From Solibacillus isronensis (GTDB lineage: Bacteria; Bacillota; Bacilli; Bacillales_A; Planococcaceae), in the NCBI RefSeq assembly GCF_900168685.1, contig NZ_FVZN01000014.1:62001-126000 (forward strand): a DNA stretch of 64,000 nucleotides, written 5' to 3'. Each line of letters starts with the position of its first letter. Position 1 is the stretch's first letter. The notes under the pieces were generated by a model. The model worked only from the letters and a program-made list of their open reading frames with translations, was not told where the DNA came from and made no database searches. Both the position numbers and the translations under genes were made by a program. This document shows, piece by piece, positions 62,003 to 64,000 of the stretch.

Positions 62003-64000
62003 ATGGGGAAAACTGAAGTATACAAACCAAAAAATCATATTCGCTTTGTCACGGCATCAAGTCTTTTTGATGGGCATGATGCTTCGATTAATATTATGCG
62101 TCGAATTTTACAGTCAAGCGGAGCAGAGGTCATTCACTTAGGACACAACCGTTCCGTAGAGGAAGTGGTGAATGCTGCGATTCAGGAAGATGCGCAAGGG
62201 GTGGCACTATCTTCATATCAAGGCGGTCATATTGAATATTTCAAATATATGTACGATCTGCTTCGCGAAAAAGGAGCGCCGCATATTAAAATTTACGGTG
62301 GCGGTGGTGGTGTAATATTGCCACGTGAAATCAAGGAACTGCATGATTACGGAATTTCCGGTATTTTTTCACCGGAAGATGGGCGTCATTTAGGTTTACA
62401 AGGAATGATAAACAAGAAGCTTGAAGGTGCTGATTTTTCAACACTGAAAGGAAATTACAAAGAACTTTTAGAAAAGCTTACAACCGATACACCGGAAATT
62501 TTGGCGAATTTAATTACAGCTGCCGAAAATGGCGGGGATGCGGAAATTGAAGAAATGCTGCAGCTTGCAAAAACAAAAAGTTTAAATACACCGGTAGTTG
62601 GGATTACAGGTACAGGCGGTGCAGGGAAATCTTCGTTGACAGACGAACTGATCCGCCGATTCCTGCAAGAATTCCCTGATAAGAAACTTGCGATTATTTC
62701 AGTCGATCCGACAAAACAAAAAACTGGCGGGGCTTTATTAGGTGACCGTATTCGTATGAACGCCATCTTTAACAACCGCGTTTATATGCGCAGTTTAGCA
62801 ACGCGCGGCTCCCATACGGAATTATCAAGTTCAATTGGGGATGTACTCGATGTTGTGCGCACAGCAGGATTTGATCTGATCCTTGTTGAAACAAGTGGTA
62901 TCGGGCAAGGCGATGCCGAGATTACAAAATATACAGACCTATCAATGTATGTAATGACGAGCGAATTCGGTGCCCCGACACAGCTTGAAAAAATCGATAT
63001 GATCGATTTTGCGGATTTGATTGCGATCAACAAGTTTGAACGAAAAGGCTCTGAAGATGCATTGCGTCAAGTTCAGAAACAATACCAGCGTTCACGTGAA
63101 CTATGGGAAGAACCGCTTGATCATATGCCTGTATTCGGGACGATTGCTTCACAGTTCAACGATTTAGGAACGAACTCATTATTTGCTGCACTTGTAGCAA
63201 AAATTAATGAGAAATTCGGCTTGGATTGGGAAACTTCGTATGAGCAATTTGTCAAAACACAAAAGCAAAATATTGTTATTCCGAATGATCGTCGCTACTA
63301 CTTACGCGAAATCTCGGAAACAGTCAGAAACTATCATAAGCATGCAGAACAGCAGGCAGCACTTGCGACGAAATGGTATCAGCTTGAAGGAACAAAAGCA
63401 CTGCTTGCAGATAGTGAAACGGCATTAATTGCATCGATTGATTCTTTACTGGAAGGCGTTCAAAATGAATTAACTGCGGAATCGAAGCGTATACTAAAAA
63501 ATTGGAATGCATTAAAAGAAGCTTATGCAGGCGACGAACTTATTACGAAAGTGCGTGATAAGGAGATTAAAACAATTTTACGTACAGAGTCTCTTTCAGG
63601 CTTGAAGATTCCGAAAGTCGCGCTGCCGAACTTTAAAGATTACGGCGAAATTTTACGCTGGGTTTATAAAGAAAATGTACCAGGTGAATTCCCGTATACA
63701 GCAGGTGTTTTCCCGTTCAAACGTGAAGGAGAAGATCCGAAGCGTCAATTTGCGGGTGAAGGAACTCCGGAACGTACGAATAAGCGATTCCATTACTTAT
63801 CAAAAGATGATGATGCAAAGCGTTTATCGACGGCATTTGATTCAGTAACGTTATACGGGGAAGATCCGCATACACGTCCTGATATTTACGGAAAAGTCGG
63901 GGAGTCTGGTGTGAGTGTCTGTACATTGGATGATATGAAAAAACTTTATGCGGGCTTTGATCTATGTGCGCCTTCTACATCTGTGTCGATGACGATTAAT
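62003..64000 (+). CDS. icmF: IcmF, fused isobutyryl-CoA mutase (3' end outside the window)
   Basis: ATG 62003 follows AAAGGGG by 8 nt and the frame stays open for 666 codons to the window end. It begins with a B12-binding domain ([20 protein letters not shown], His 25 as cobalt ligand), then a MeaI-type G-protein chaperone domain (Walker [13 protein letters not shown] near 198, [33 protein letters not shown]) and a linker into the mutase TIM barrel ([20 protein letters not shown]). The full family length is about 1080 residues. It interconverts isobutyryl-CoA and butyryl-CoA using adenosylcobalamin; a pivalyl-CoA variant exists. The nearby B12 genes supply its cofactor. Confidence 0.94.
   Translation, partial: MGKTEVYKPKNHIRFVTASSLFDGHDASINIMRRILQSSGAEVIHLGHNRSVEEVVNAAIQEDAQGVALSSYQGGHIEYFKYMYDLLREKGAPHIKIYGGGGGVILPREIKELHDYGISGIFSPEDGRHLGLQGMINKKLEGADFSTLKGNYKELLEKLTTDTPEILANLITAAENGGDAEIEEMLQLAKTKSLNTPVVGITGTGGAGKSSLTDELIRRFLQEFPDKKLAIISVDPTKQKTGGALLGDRIRMNAIFNNRVYMRSLATRGSHTELSSSIGDVLDVVRTAGFDLILVETSGIGQGDAEITKYTDLSMYVMTSEFGAPTQLEKIDMIDFADLIAINKFERKGSEDALRQVQKQYQRSRELWEEPLDHMPVFGTIASQFNDLGTNSLFAALVAKINEKFGLDWETSYEQFVKTQKQNIVIPNDRRYYLREISETVRNYHKHAEQQAALATKWYQLEGTKALLADSETALIASIDSLLEGVQNELTAESKRILKNWNALKEAYAGDELITKVRDKEIKTILRTESLSGLKIPKVALPNFKDYGEILRWVYKENVPGEFPYTAGVFPFKREGEDPKRQFAGEGTPERTNKRFHYLSKDDDAKRLSTAFDSVTLYGEDPHTRPDIYGKVGESGVSVCTLDDMKKLYAGFDLCAPSTSVSMTIN

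Noticed and set aside
61950-62141. 63-residue frame at the start of icmF
   Set aside because: It overlaps the strongly supported icmF start in another frame and has no family match.

Overview
The window looks like chromosomal DNA of a low-GC, spore-forming Gram-positive bacterium, most likely Planococcaceae (a Solibacillus or Lysinibacillus relative). The reasons are the protein types (GerQ, RsfA, PbpG, HemQ, LipL, bacillithiol BshB2), strong AGGAGG-type ribosome sites with many TTG/GTG starts, and gene order like the Bacillus subtilis ywd-ywf-ywh-ywi-ywj region (ung, ywdI, ywdK, gerQ, hemQ, lipL, rsfA, ywfO, ywhB, ywhD, pbpG, speB, ywiB, argS, fadF). The species assignment is inference.

Layout. 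1-2.5 kb: the end of a threonine-dehydrogenase-like epimerase and an acyl-CoA ligase. 2.6-8.9 kb: a two-component system followed by a CotH kinase-like surface protein, a VTC-type polyphosphate polymerase, a DUF4956 membrane protein and a parvulin lipoprotein; this is the best candidate for a poorly described system. 9-15 kb: a Trp T-box-controlled trpEDCFBA operon on the minus strand whose first gene, trpE, has lost the catalytic core by in-frame deletions. 15-19 kb: a preQ1 riboswitch with queT, and an ABC transporter of the tryptophan-transporter-like PF04392 class. 19-31 kb: ilvA, a short-chain dehydrogenase, a YjiH-type membrane protein, yojF-bshB2, pdxK, ung-ywdI-ywdK, and an amidohydrolase translationally coupled to a chemoreceptor.

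31-48 kb: gerQ, hemQ, lipL, rsfA, ywfO, ywhB, ywhD, pbpG and speB, then an accessory patch (SGNH hydrolase, acyltransferase 3, a MITE-like repeat and two tandem GGDEF proteins, one with a broken GGDEF motif), then ywiB-argS. 48-64 kb: an acyl-CoA-dehydrogenase-like gene, an adenosylcobalamin riboswitch with B12 uptake genes (ATPase fused to a CbiZ domain), a PduO adenosyltransferase, a fatty-acid oxidation cluster (fadF, thiolase, hydroxyacyl-CoA dehydrogenase, two acyl-CoA dehydrogenases, TetR regulator), and the start of icmF, an adenosylcobalamin-dependent mutase cut by the window end. B12 import and adenosylation thus sit next to a B12-using enzyme, and the TetR protein probably controls the oxidation genes through matching palindromes found in two promoters.

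Noncoding structure stands out. Two intergenic arrays (30470-30910 and 48169-48315) repeat a TTCT-core at almost exactly 21-nt spacing with variable sequence between, and two copies of a modular repeat of about 300 bp (30115-30404 and 43275-43606) share an identical 64-nt block.
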